DNA of 64,000 nucleotides from Pseudoruegeria sp. SHC-113 (lineage in GTDB: Bacteria; Pseudomonadota; Alphaproteobacteria; Rhodobacterales; Rhodobacteraceae). The notes beneath the pieces were generated by a model, which did no database searches, had not been told where the DNA came from, and saw only the letters and a list, made by a program, of their open reading frames with translations. The stretch is from assembly GCF_025376885.1 (NCBI RefSeq), contig NZ_JAHUBR010000001.1, positions 2,914,001-2,978,000 on the forward strand, given 5' to 3'. The translations under genes were made by a program, and so were the position numbers. Shown here piece by piece: positions 54,186 through 62,574 of this stretch (position 1 is its first letter; each line of letters opens with the position of its first letter).

Positions 54186-55001
54186 ATGGACAAGGTGGTG
54201 CGCGAGACGACGGCGCGGTTAGAAAGCGGCAAATACAGCGCCCCGGCGCTCTCCAAGGGGCTCGACATCCTCGAACTGCTGGCCGAGGAGCCGCGCGGCT
54301 TCAAGAAAAGCGAGATCGCGGCGGCGCTGGATCGCTCCCTTTCCGAGATTTTCCGCATGCTCACCGTTTTGCAGGAACGCGGCTACGTGATGCTGGACCC
54401 GGACAGCGAGCGCTACACGCTCACCATGCTGCTGTTTGAACTGGCCCACCGCCACCCGCCCACCAAGCGCCTCACCCGGCTGGCCGGAACGATCATGGAA
54501 GAGGTCGCGCAGGAAACGAACCAATCGGTGCATCTGGCGATCCTGCACGGCAGCAACATCCTTGTCATCGCCCAGACGGACCCGCCCGGCAACAACATCA
54601 CCTCTGTGCGCCTCGGCGCGCGGGTGCCGATCGTGGTGACGGCCTCCGGCGCGGTGCTGACCTATGCTTATGAGCCGGAGCGCCGCGAGGAACTGCTCGC
54701 CCGCATCCCCGGCGTGAAACCCGCCGACCGCAAGAAATTCAACGAAAGCGTCGCGCAGGCGGAGACGCTGGGCTACTGCGAAAGCCCCTCAATGGTGATC
54801 GAAGGGGTGCACAATATCTCGGTGCCCGTCTTCTCCTACGCGGGCGAGGTGATCGCGGCGCTGACCATGCCTTACATCCGGCGGCTGACGGAAAAGGGCG
54901 ATCCGGATTTCGCCTCCTGCAAGAAGATCCTGATCGACGCCAGCGCAGCGCTTTCGGTGAAACTCGGCGCCGGGGCCGCCGCGCCGGGAGCAGGAGAATG
55001 A
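54186..55001 (+). CDS. IclR family transcriptional regulator
   Basis: Starting at 54186 (MDKVVRETTARL) gives 271 residues, the normal family size. It has an N-terminal winged helix (about 20-80, with LSKGLDILELLAEEP and a FKKSEIAAALDRS recognition region) and a C-terminal GAF-like effector domain (about 95-260). It is 11 bases after the lactonase gene and overlaps the next gene by 4 bases. It probably senses a sugar acid and controls both divergent operons through the palindrome at 53276. Confidence 0.9.
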   Translation: MDKVVRETTARLESGKYSAPALSKGLDILELLAEEPRGFKKSEIAAALDRSLSEIFRMLTVLQERGYVMLDPDSERYTLTMLLFELAHRHPPTKRLTRLAGTIMEEVAQETNQSVHLAILHGSNILVIAQTDPPGNNITSVRLGARVPIVVTASGAVLTYAYEPERREELLARIPGVKPADRKKFNESVAQAETLGYCESPSMVIEGVHNISVPVFSYAGEVIAALTMPYIRRLTEKGDPDFASCKKILIDASAALSVKLGAGAAAPGAGE

Positions 55002-56164
55002 GCGCGCCGCGGCTTCACACGAGCGCTGAGCCGATCACCCTGCGTGGCATGACATGGTCCGACCCGCGCGGCTATGATCCCGTCGTGGCGGCTGCAGAGG
55101 CCTTCATGCGGGCCAATCCCGGCGTCACGATCACATGGGACAAACGCTCGCTGCAGGGGTTTGAAAGCACCCCGGTGGATGAACTCGCCGCCGCCTATGA
55201 CCTGATGGTGATCGACCACCCCCACACCGGGATCTGCGTGGCAGAGGGCTGCCTGCTGCCGCTGGATGCATGGCTCCCCCCAGAGGTGCTGCAGGCGCTG
55301 GCCAATGAGACCGTGGGCAAGAGCTACGTGAGCTACACGCTGCAGGGCCACCAATGGGCGCTGCCCATCGATGCCGCCACGCAGGTGCAGGCCCACCGCC
55401 CCGACAAGGGCGCGCGCGCCGCCACATGGGCCGAGGTGATCGCGGCAGCCCAGGCGGGTGAGGTGATCCTGCCCCTGCGGCCCCCGCATGGGCTGATGTG
55501 CCTCTACACCCTGGCCGCCAATATCGGGCAGCCCTGCGGCTCTGCGCGCGATGAGCTTCTGCCCCGCGCCACCGGGCTTGCCGTGTTCGAGGCCCTGCTG
55601 GCCGTGAGCCGCCACCTTGATCCGGCATGTTTCGGGATGGACCCGATCGCCGCGCTGGATGCGCTCTGCGAAGAAACGGGCCGCCTGCGCCTCGCCCCGC
55701 TCACCTATCTTTACAAGGGCTACGCCAACGCGGGCTACCGCGCGAAACCCGTGGCCTTCACTGACATCCCGACACTGGGCCAGAGCGGCCCCATCGGCTC
55801 GGCCCTTGGTGGCACCGGCATCGCCGTCTCTCACCGCTGCACGCACCCGGCACTGGCCGCAGGCTTTGCCGGCTGGCTCGCCGGGGCGGAATGTCAGCGC
55901 GGGCTTTATGCACAAGCCAACGGCCAGCCGGGCAACGCGGTGGCCTGGGCGGATGCAGAGGTCAACGCCCCGGTGAAGGGCGCGTATTTTGACACCCGGG
56001 CCACCCATGAATCCGCCTGGCTGCGCCCGCGCCACGCGGGCTACATGGGCTTTCAGGAAGACGGCGGCACGATCGTGACAGAGGCCCTGCAGGGCAAGAT
56101 CGCCCCCGAGGCCGCCCTTGATGCGCTAAACGCCCGTTTCGCCGCCAGCTTCCCCATCGACTGA
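54998..56164 (+). CDS. Extracellular-solute-binding-protein homologue without signal peptide
   Basis: The 388-residue protein has an SBP_bac_1-like layout (SDPRGYDPVVAAAEAFMRANPGVTITWD over about 21-48, then AAYDLMVIDHPH near 65). Its N-terminus, SAPRLHTSAEPITLRGMTW, has no basic-hydrophobic signal, and the start overlaps iclR (ATGA). No upstream in-frame sequence would add a signal peptide, because that frame is the iclR gene region. It is therefore predicted cytoplasmic, unusual for this fold. It could sense or carry a cytoplasmic metabolite for IclR or for the adjacent CoA-transferase. Confidence 0.75.
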   Translation: MSAPRLHTSAEPITLRGMTWSDPRGYDPVVAAAEAFMRANPGVTITWDKRSLQGFESTPVDELAAAYDLMVIDHPHTGICVAEGCLLPLDAWLPPEVLQALANETVGKSYVSYTLQGHQWALPIDAATQVQAHRPDKGARAATWAEVIAAAQAGEVILPLRPPHGLMCLYTLAANIGQPCGSARDELLPRATGLAVFEALLAVSRHLDPACFGMDPIAALDALCEETGRLRLAPLTYLYKGYANAGYRAKPVAFTDIPTLGQSGPIGSALGGTGIAVSHRCTHPALAAGFAGWLAGAECQRGLYAQANGQPGNAVAWADAEVNAPVKGAYFDTRATHESAWLRPRHAGYMGFQEDGGTIVTEALQGKIAPEAALDALNARFAASFPID

Positions 56165-56174
56165 AAGAGCCGAC

Positions 56175-57311
56175 ATGACATCAACCGCCCCCCTCGCCGG
56201 CCTCAAGGTGCTGGATTTCAGCCAGTTCCTCGCCGGGCCCTACGCCTCGCTGCGGCTCGCTGACCTTGGCGCAGACGTGATCAAGGTGGAGCGCGCCGGG
56301 ACAGGGGATCTGTCGCGCTATCTCTATGTCTCGGAGGTGCGGATCGACGGCGAAAGCACGATCTTTCACGCGATCAACCGGGGCAAACGCTCGATCTCTG
56401 CCGATCTGCGGCAGGAGGCCGACCGCGAAAAGATCTGGGCGCTGATCGATGAAGCGGATGTGGTGATCCAGAACTTCCGCCCCGGCGTGATCGAACGGCT
56501 GGGCTTTGGCCCTGAGGTGGTGCGCGCGCGCAAGCCTTCTATCGTTTATGGCTCGATCTCGGGCTATGGCAGCGGCAACCAGTGGCAGGGGCTGCCGGGA
56601 CAGGACCTGCTGGCGCAGGCGCGCTCAGGCATCATGTGGCTTTCGGGCGGCGCAGCGGATGGCCCGGTGGCTCTTGGCCTGCCCGTCGCCGACATCCTCG
56701 CAGGCGCGGCGCTGGCCCATGGCATCCTTGCGCTTCTGGTGCGGCGCGGGATCAGCGGTGAAGGCGGGCTGGTGGAAACCAGCCTCATCGAGGCGATCTG
56801 CGATCTGCAGTTCGAGCTGCTCACCACCCATTTCAACGACGGCGGCCAGCCGCCCCAGCGGCCCGGCAACTTCCCCGCCCATGCCTATCTGGCCGCGCCC
56901 TACGGCGTCTACCGCACGGCGGATGGCCATGTGGCCATCGCGATGAACAGCCTAGACAAACTCGCCGCCTGCCTCTCGCTCGATGCGCCCTTCTCAGGCC
57001 TTGACCCCTTCCGCCACCGCGACGCGATCAAGGCGGAACTGGCGATCCATCTGGAGACCGAACCCACCGACCACTGGATCAGGATTTTCGTCGCCGCCGA
57101 CATCTGGGCCGCGCCGGTGCTGGACTGGAAAGGGCTTGTGGAGTCCGGCGTGCTGCAATCGCTGGACATGCTGGGCGAAACCACGCGCGGCGGCCAGTCC
57201 ATGCAGATGCTACGCAGCCCGCTGCGCATCGACGGTGCCCGCGCCAGCACCGACACGCCCGCGCCCTACCTTGGCGGCCCCGCGCCAGCATGGGGCCGTG
57301 ACGAAAGCTGA
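56175..57311 (+). CDS. Class III (CaiB/BaiF) CoA-transferase, copy 2
   Basis: The 378-residue protein has the same plan as the copy at 41132: GLKVLDFSQFLAGPYASLRLADLGAD at the start, NFRPGV near 100, and the catalytic aspartate in PGQDLLAQARSG (about 141-152). Paralogy is clear along the full length. It sits 10 bases after the signal-less binding-protein homologue. Two class III CoA-transferases in one locus suggest either a heteromeric enzyme or two acids activated with CoA. The substrate is unknown. Confidence 0.88.
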   Translation: MTSTAPLAGLKVLDFSQFLAGPYASLRLADLGADVIKVERAGTGDLSRYLYVSEVRIDGESTIFHAINRGKRSISADLRQEADREKIWALIDEADVVIQNFRPGVIERLGFGPEVVRARKPSIVYGSISGYGSGNQWQGLPGQDLLAQARSGIMWLSGGAADGPVALGLPVADILAGAALAHGILALLVRRGISGEGGLVETSLIEAICDLQFELLTTHFNDGGQPPQRPGNFPAHAYLAAPYGVYRTADGHVAIAMNSLDKLAACLSLDAPFSGLDPFRHRDAIKAELAIHLETEPTDHWIRIFVAADIWAAPVLDWKGLVESGVLQSLDMLGETTRGGQSMQMLRSPLRIDGARASTDTPAPYLGGPAPAWGRDES

Positions 57312-57328
57312 CGGGCCGAAAAGTGCCT

Positions 57329-58024
57329 TCAGGCTTCGTCCTCGAAGAAATCGGGGTTCTGCGCACGGGCTTCGTCGAGCGTCTGGTGGATCGCGCCAAT
57401 ATGGCTGCGCAGGCGCTCTTCGGCCTTGGCCGCATCGCCCTCGATGATCGCCGACAGCAGCGCGCCGTGCTCGCCCAACACCTTGTGCCGCCGCTCCGCC
57501 GAGAGCGTGATGTAGCGGACGCGGTCCATATGGGCCTTCTGCTCCTGGATCAGCACCCAGGCATGGGGGTGGCCCGCGATCTGGCAGAGCTTTTCGTGCA
57601 GCGCCTCGTCCAGCGCGTGAAAGCGGGCCGGATCCGGGTTGGCCAGCGCCGCCTCCTGGCTAGCGAGATTGGTTTTCAGCGCGTTCACATCGGCAGGCGT
57701 CAGGTTGCGCATCGCCTCGCGCAGGCATTCGACCTCCAGCGCGATCCGGGTGAAAACGGCATCCTGCACCGCCTTTTTGGAGATCCGGGTGATCAGCGTC
57801 GCCCGTTGCGGCCGGATCGACAGGAACCCCACCTTCGAGAGCCGAAAGAACGCATCGCGCACCGGCTGGCGCGAGACATCAAGCCGCCGGGCGATCTCGG
57901 CCTCCGAGACTTTCGAGCCCGGGGGCAGCTCCAGCGAGATCACGGCATCATAAAGCGCCTGATAGACCTGTTCCGTCGCGGAATTGGCGGCGGCGGGCAA
58001 AGGGGCGATCAGGGGATCTTTCAT
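57329..58024 (-). CDS. GntR-family (FCD) regulator of the uronate genes
   Basis: The 231-residue protein has a GntR winged helix (about 18-78, with ARRLDVSRQPVRDAF) and a FCD helical domain (about 90-215) with metal-type histidines. It is divergent from uxaC over 110 AT-rich bases that contain an imperfect palindrome CTAATAAACTAG (58084-58095), so it likely regulates uxaC-kduI-kduD-uxuB. The effector is probably a uronate derivative, as for UxuR and ExuR, by family analogy. Confidence 0.87.
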   Translation of the reverse strand: MKDPLIAPLPAAANSATEQVYQALYDAVISLELPPGSKVSEAEIARRLDVSRQPVRDAFFRLSKVGFLSIRPQRATLITRISKKAVQDAVFTRIALEVECLREAMRNLTPADVNALKTNLASQEAALANPDPARFHALDEALHEKLCQIAGHPHAWVLIQEQKAHMDRVRYITLSAERRHKVLGEHGALLSAIIEGDAAKAEERLRSHIGAIHQTLDEARAQNPDFFEDEA

Positions 58025-58134
58025 AGGGGCTCCGTGGGGCGATTGATCACGGGAAACCTAGTGCAGAATATATTTTGACACAACTAATAAACTAGCATAT
58101 CAGTTTTTCAACGCGACGCGCAGAAGGCCCCCAC

Positions 58135-59541
58135 ATGCCCCTCACCGATCCCGACAGGTTGTTCCCCGCAGAGCCCGGCCAGCGCGCCCTTGCGCGCGCG
58201 CTTTATGAAAGCGTCGCTGGCTTGCCGATCATCAGCCCGCACGGCCATTGCGACCCAAGCTGGTTTGCGCAGAATGCGCGCTTCCCGAACCCGGCAGAGC
58301 TCTTCGTGGTGCCTGATCACTACGTCTTCCGGATGCTGGTGAGCCAGGGCGTTTCGCTCTCCGATCTAGGCGTGCCACGCGTGGATGGCGGCGCGGTCGA
58401 GAGCGATCCGCGCAAGATCTGGGCGCGGTTTGCGGCCAACTACCACCTGTTCCGCGGCACGCCCTCGGCCATGTGGCTCGATCATTCCTTCGAGCATGTC
58501 TTCGGCATCGACGAGATCCTGCGCCCCGAAACCGCCGCCGCCACCTATGATCACATCGAAGCCTGCCTCGCGCAGGAGGCCTTCCGCCCGCGCGCGCTGT
58601 TTGAGCGGTTCAACATCGAGGCGCTGGCCACCACCGAAGGCGCGCTGGACGATCTGGCCCACCACAAGGCGATCCGCGAGAGCGGCTGGCAGGGCCGCGT
58701 GATCACCACCTACCGCCCCGATGCCGTGGTGGACCCGGAGTTCGAAGGCTTCACAGCCAATGTGGAAGCGCTTGGCGCGCTCACCGGCGAAGATACCGCC
58801 AGCTGGCAGGGCTACCTCGCCGCCCACCGCGCCCGCCGCGCCTTCTTCCGCGCCCATGGGGCGACAGCCACCGACCACGGCCACCCCTCCGCCCGCACCG
58901 AGGATCTGGGTGACGCGGCGGCGGCGGCGCTTTTCGCCAAAGTGCTTTCAGGCGCGTTCACCGCTGAGGAGGCCGATGCTTTCCGGGGCCAGATGCTCAC
59001 CGAAATGGCGCGTATGAGCCTTGAGGACGGCATGGTGATGCAGATCCACGCCGGATCGCGCCGCAACCATTCCGTTCGTGTCTTCGCCGAATTCGGCCGC
59101 GACAAGGGGTTCGACATTCCGGGCCGCACCGATTTCGTGGGCGCGCTGAAGCCGATGCTCGACGCAGTCGGCATGGAGCCCGTCCTCACCATCCTGCTTT
59201 TCACCTTGGACGAAACCACCTACGGCCGCGAGTTGGCCCCGCTGGCCGGCGCCTACCCTTCCTTGCGCCTTGGCCCGCCGTGGTGGTTCTTCGACAGCTT
59301 CGAGGGCATCCGCCGGTTCCGCGAAGCCACCACCGAAACCTGCGGCTTCTACAACACCGCAGGCTTCAACGACGACACCCGCGCCTTCTGCTCCATCCCC
59401 GCCCGGCACGATGTCTCGCGCCGTTCGGATTGCGCCTATCTCTCTTCGCTCGTGGCCACGGGCCGCCTGCGCGAGGCCGAGGCCTTCGAGGTGGCGCAGG
59501 ATCTGGCCTACGGGCTGGCCAAGGCCGCCTACCGCCTCTGA
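58135..59541 (+). CDS. uxaC: Glucuronate (uronate) isomerase
   Basis: The 468-residue protein matches the uronate isomerase family by SPHGHCDPSWFAQN (about 33-46), with the two metal-binding histidines, and later HHKAIRESGW, QIHAGSRRNHS (about 303) and PPWWFFDSFEGIRRF (about 380-395). It isomerises D-glucuronate to D-fructuronate and D-galacturonate to D-tagaturonate in the cytoplasm. It opens the uronate operon. Length is standard for UxaC. Confidence 0.95.
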   Translation: MPLTDPDRLFPAEPGQRALARALYESVAGLPIISPHGHCDPSWFAQNARFPNPAELFVVPDHYVFRMLVSQGVSLSDLGVPRVDGGAVESDPRKIWARFAANYHLFRGTPSAMWLDHSFEHVFGIDEILRPETAAATYDHIEACLAQEAFRPRALFERFNIEALATTEGALDDLAHHKAIRESGWQGRVITTYRPDAVVDPEFEGFTANVEALGALTGEDTASWQGYLAAHRARRAFFRAHGATATDHGHPSARTEDLGDAAAAALFAKVLSGAFTAEEADAFRGQMLTEMARMSLEDGMVMQIHAGSRRNHSVRVFAEFGRDKGFDIPGRTDFVGALKPMLDAVGMEPVLTILLFTLDETTYGRELAPLAGAYPSLRLGPPWWFFDSFEGIRRFREATTETCGFYNTAGFNDDTRAFCSIPARHDVSRRSDCAYLSSLVATGRLREAEAFEVAQDLAYGLAKAAYRL

Positions 59542-59568
59542 CATTTCCCGACTACAAACAGGACGCCC

Positions 59569-60393
59569 ATGACCCTCACGTCGCAAAACCGCTATGCCAT
59601 TGACCCGGAGGCCGCCAAGGGCTTCGACACCGAGGCCCTGCGCCGCCATTTCCACGTGGGCGATCTGTTTGCGCCCGGTGAGATCCGGCTGGTCTACACC
59701 CATTACGATCGCCTGATCCTCGGCTCCGCCGTGGTGGACGCCGCGCCGCTGGTGCTGGATCACATGGCCGAAACCGGCACGCCGGGCTTTCTGGACCGCC
59801 GGGAGATGGGCATCCTGTGCCTTGCCGACGCGGGCACCGTCTCCGTTGGTGGCAGCCGCCACGAGATGGCACGGGAAGAGATCCTCTATATCGGCATGGG
59901 CGCAGGCCCGATCACGTTCGAAACCGGCCGGTTCTATATCCTTTCCGCCCCGGCGCACCAGAGCCACCCCACCCGCCTGATCCGCCACGCCGAGGCCCGC
60001 CGCGTGGAGCTGGGCGCGCCGGAAACGGCCAATGAGCGCACCATTTTCCAGTACCTGCACCCTGACGTCTGCGACAGCTGCCAGCTTGTCATGGGGATCA
60101 CGCGGTTCAAAGCGGGCTCCGTCTGGAACACCATGCCCGCCCATGTGCATGATCGCCGGATGGAGGCTTATCTCTATTTCGACATTCCCGAGGCCCAGCG
60201 CGTTTTCCACTTCATGGGCCAGCCGCAGGAAACCCGCCACATGGTGATCGCCAACGAGGAGGCGATCATCTCGCCGCCGTGGTCGATCCATTGCGGCGCG
60301 GGCACATCCGCTTACGCCTTTTGCTGGGCGATGGCGGGGGATAACGTCGATTTCACCGATATGGACATGATCGCTATGGAGGATCTGCGATGA
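59569..60393 (+). CDS. kduI: 5-dehydro-4-deoxy-D-glucuronate isomerase
   Basis: The 274-residue cupin-type protein has FHVGDLFAPGEI (about 27-38), YTHYDRLILG (about 44) and the metal site MPAHVHDRRMEAYLYFD (about 189-205) with its conserved His and Glu. KduI acts on the unsaturated uronate released by polysaccharide lyases (pectin, alginate-like or ulvan-like), yielding 3-deoxy-D-glycero-2,5-hexodiulosonate. It overlaps kduD by 4 bases. Confidence 0.94.
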   Translation: MTLTSQNRYAIDPEAAKGFDTEALRRHFHVGDLFAPGEIRLVYTHYDRLILGSAVVDAAPLVLDHMAETGTPGFLDRREMGILCLADAGTVSVGGSRHEMAREEILYIGMGAGPITFETGRFYILSAPAHQSHPTRLIRHAEARRVELGAPETANERTIFQYLHPDVCDSCQLVMGITRFKAGSVWNTMPAHVHDRRMEAYLYFDIPEAQRVFHFMGQPQETRHMVIANEEAIISPPWSIHCGAGTSAYAFCWAMAGDNVDFTDMDMIAMEDLR

Positions 60394-61136
60394 GCGGCAC
60401 ATTCAGCCTGACAGGCAAACGCGCGCTGGTAACCGGCGCAAACACCGGGATCGGGCAGGCCATCGCGCTTGGCCTCGCCGAGGCGGGCGCGCATGTGATC
60501 GCCGCCGGGCGCTCCTCCTGCGCCGAAACCGTTGAGGCCTTTGCTGCCAAGGGCTGGTCGGGCGAGGCCATGACGCTCGATCTGGCCGACCCGGCCGCCG
60601 GGGCCGCCAAGCTTTCGGAAGCGGGCGATCTGGACATTCTCGTCAACAACGCGGGCATCATCCGCCGCGCCGACAGCACCGATTACACCGAGGCCGATTG
60701 GGACGACGTGATCGACGTGAACATGAAGGCCGTGTTCCTGATGTGTCAGGCCTTCGGCAAAGCCGCCATCGCCGCCGGGCGCGGCGGGCGGATCGTCAAC
60801 ATCGCCTCGCTCTTGAGCTTTCAGGGCGGCATTCGCGTGCCCGCCTATACCGCCTCCAAACACGGCGTGGCCGGGCTGACGAAGATCCTCGCCAATGAAT
60901 GGGCCACGAAGGGCATCAACGTGAACGCCGTGGCGCCGGGCTACATCGCCACCAACAACACGCAGGCCCTGCGCGAAGATCCCGTGCGCAATACGGCGAT
61001 CCTTGAACGCATCCCGGCAGGCCGCTGGGGCGATCCGGCCGACATCGCGGGCGCCGTGACCTTCCTCTGCACCCCGGCTGCGAACTACGTGACGGGCACC
61101 GTGCTGAACGTGGACGGAGGCTGGCTTGCCCGCTGA
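60390..61136 (+). CDS. kduD: 2-dehydro-3-deoxy-D-gluconate 5-dehydrogenase
   Basis: The 248-residue classical SDR has the cofactor loop TGANTGIGQA (about 14-23), NNAG (about 87) and the YTASK catalytic pair (about 151-155). Following kduI with overlap marks it as KduD, which reduces 2,5-diketo-3-deoxygluconate to 2-keto-3-deoxygluconate. It overlaps the UxuB-like gene by 11 bases. Confidence 0.92.
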   Translation: MSGTFSLTGKRALVTGANTGIGQAIALGLAEAGAHVIAAGRSSCAETVEAFAAKGWSGEAMTLDLADPAAGAAKLSEAGDLDILVNNAGIIRRADSTDYTEADWDDVIDVNMKAVFLMCQAFGKAAIAAGRGGRIVNIASLLSFQGGIRVPAYTASKHGVAGLTKILANEWATKGINVNAVAPGYIATNNTQALREDPVRNTAILERIPAGRWGDPADIAGAVTFLCTPAANYVTGTVLNVDGGWLAR

Positions 61137-62574
61137 CGCGCCACGTCTGAGCCGCGCCGGGTCTGCCCCCCGGCGCAGCATCGTCCACCTCGGCCCCGGT
61201 GCCTTCTTCCGCGCCTTCAACGCTGTCTTCACTGAAGAGGCGATGGCGGCGGAAGGTGGCGATTGGGGCATCACGGCGGTGTCGCTGCGCAGCGCAGGCG
61301 CGCGCGATCAGATGGCACCGCAAAGCGGGGCCTACACCTCTGTGACGCTGTCCGAGAGCGGCAACCGCGCGCAGGTGATCGGGGCCATCGTCGAGGTGCT
61401 CGTGGCCCCTGAGGATCCCGAAGCCGTGCTCGCCGCACTGGCCGATCCGGCGGTGAAGATCGTTTCGCTCACCATCACCGAGAAGGGCTATAGCCACAAC
61501 CCGGCCACCGGCGCGCTTCGGCTGGAGGATGTCGACATCGCCCATGATCTGGCCAACTCCGCCGCGCCGCGCAGCGCCATCGGCTTCATCGTGGAGGCCC
61601 TTGCCCGCCGCCGCGCCGCGGGCGTGGCCCCGTTCACCGTGCTCTCGTGCGACAACCTCCCCTCCAACGGCCACCTCGCCAAGGGTGTGACGCTGGATTT
61701 CGCCCGCGCTCGCGATGCTGGCCTTGCCGCCTGGATCGAAGCCGAAGTGCCCTTCCCCGCCACGATGGTGGACCGCATCACCCCGGCCACGACGCAAGCC
61801 GATGTGGACGCGCTGGCAGCGGCCGAGGGCTACCTTGATCCGGCCTGCGTGGTGCATGAATCCTTCCGCCAATGGGTGATCGAGGATCGCTTCGCGCAGG
61901 GCCGCCCCGCGTGGGAGGCCGCCGGCGTGCAGTTCGTGCAGAATGTGGACGCCCATGAAACCATGAAGCTGCGCTGCCTGAACGGCACCCATTCCACGCT
62001 GGCCTATCTGGGCTATCTGGCTGGGCTCGAAACCATCTCCGACGCCGCGCATGATCCGCTCTTCGCCGCCCTGCTGGAACGGCTCTGGGCCGTGGAGATC
62101 CTGCCCACCGTGCCCCAGCCCGAGGGCGAGGATCTGCCCGCCTATACCGCCGCGCTGCTGGACCGCTACCGGGATCGCGCCATCCGCCACAGGCTCTGGC
62201 AGATCGCCATGGACGGCAGCCAGAAGCTGCCCCAGCGCCTGCTGGGCACCATCGCGGACCAGCGCGCCAAGGGCGTGCTGCCGCAAGGGCTCTGCCTCGC
62301 TGTGGCCGCCTGGATGCGCTACGTGGGCGGCGTGGACGAAGCGGGCCAGCCCATCGACGTGCGCGATCCGCTGGCTGCGCGTCTGAAAGCGGAGAGCGAC
62401 GGCGCGGGCGATGCGGCGGGCAAAGTGGCCGTCCTGCTCGCCTTCGGCGAAGTCTTCCCCGAGGCCCTGGCCACGGATGCCGCGTTCCGCGCCGCCGTGA
62501 CCGAGGCCTACAGCCGCCTCGCCACGGAAGGCGCGCGGGCCGCGATAGAGGGCTACCTCTCCGGCGCGGCGTAA
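61126..62574 (+). CDS. Mannitol dehydrogenase family, fructuronate/tagaturonate reductase-like
   Basis: A TTG at 61126, five bases after GGAGG inside kduD, starts a 482-residue frame. It has the long-chain mannitol dehydrogenase layout: VHLGPGAFFRAF (about 20-31), SLTITEKGY (about 110), SCDNLPSNG (about 168-176) and the catalytic KLRCLNGTHSTLAYLG region (about 282-297). In a uxaC operon it most likely reduces fructuronate (UxuB) to mannonate or tagaturonate (UxaB) to altronate. A mannonate dehydratase gene is not in the window, while a split UxaA-type dehydratase is, 16 kb away. Confidence 0.87.
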   Translation: MPADAPRLSRAGSAPRRSIVHLGPGAFFRAFNAVFTEEAMAAEGGDWGITAVSLRSAGARDQMAPQSGAYTSVTLSESGNRAQVIGAIVEVLVAPEDPEAVLAALADPAVKIVSLTITEKGYSHNPATGALRLEDVDIAHDLANSAAPRSAIGFIVEALARRRAAGVAPFTVLSCDNLPSNGHLAKGVTLDFARARDAGLAAWIEAEVPFPATMVDRITPATTQADVDALAAAEGYLDPACVVHESFRQWVIEDRFAQGRPAWEAAGVQFVQNVDAHETMKLRCLNGTHSTLAYLGYLAGLETISDAAHDPLFAALLERLWAVEILPTVPQPEGEDLPAYTAALLDRYRDRAIRHRLWQIAMDGSQKLPQRLLGTIADQRAKGVLPQGLCLAVAAWMRYVGGVDEAGQPIDVRDPLAARLKAESDGAGDAAGKVAVLLAFGEVFPEALATDAAFRAAVTEAYSRLATEGARAAIEGYLSGAA

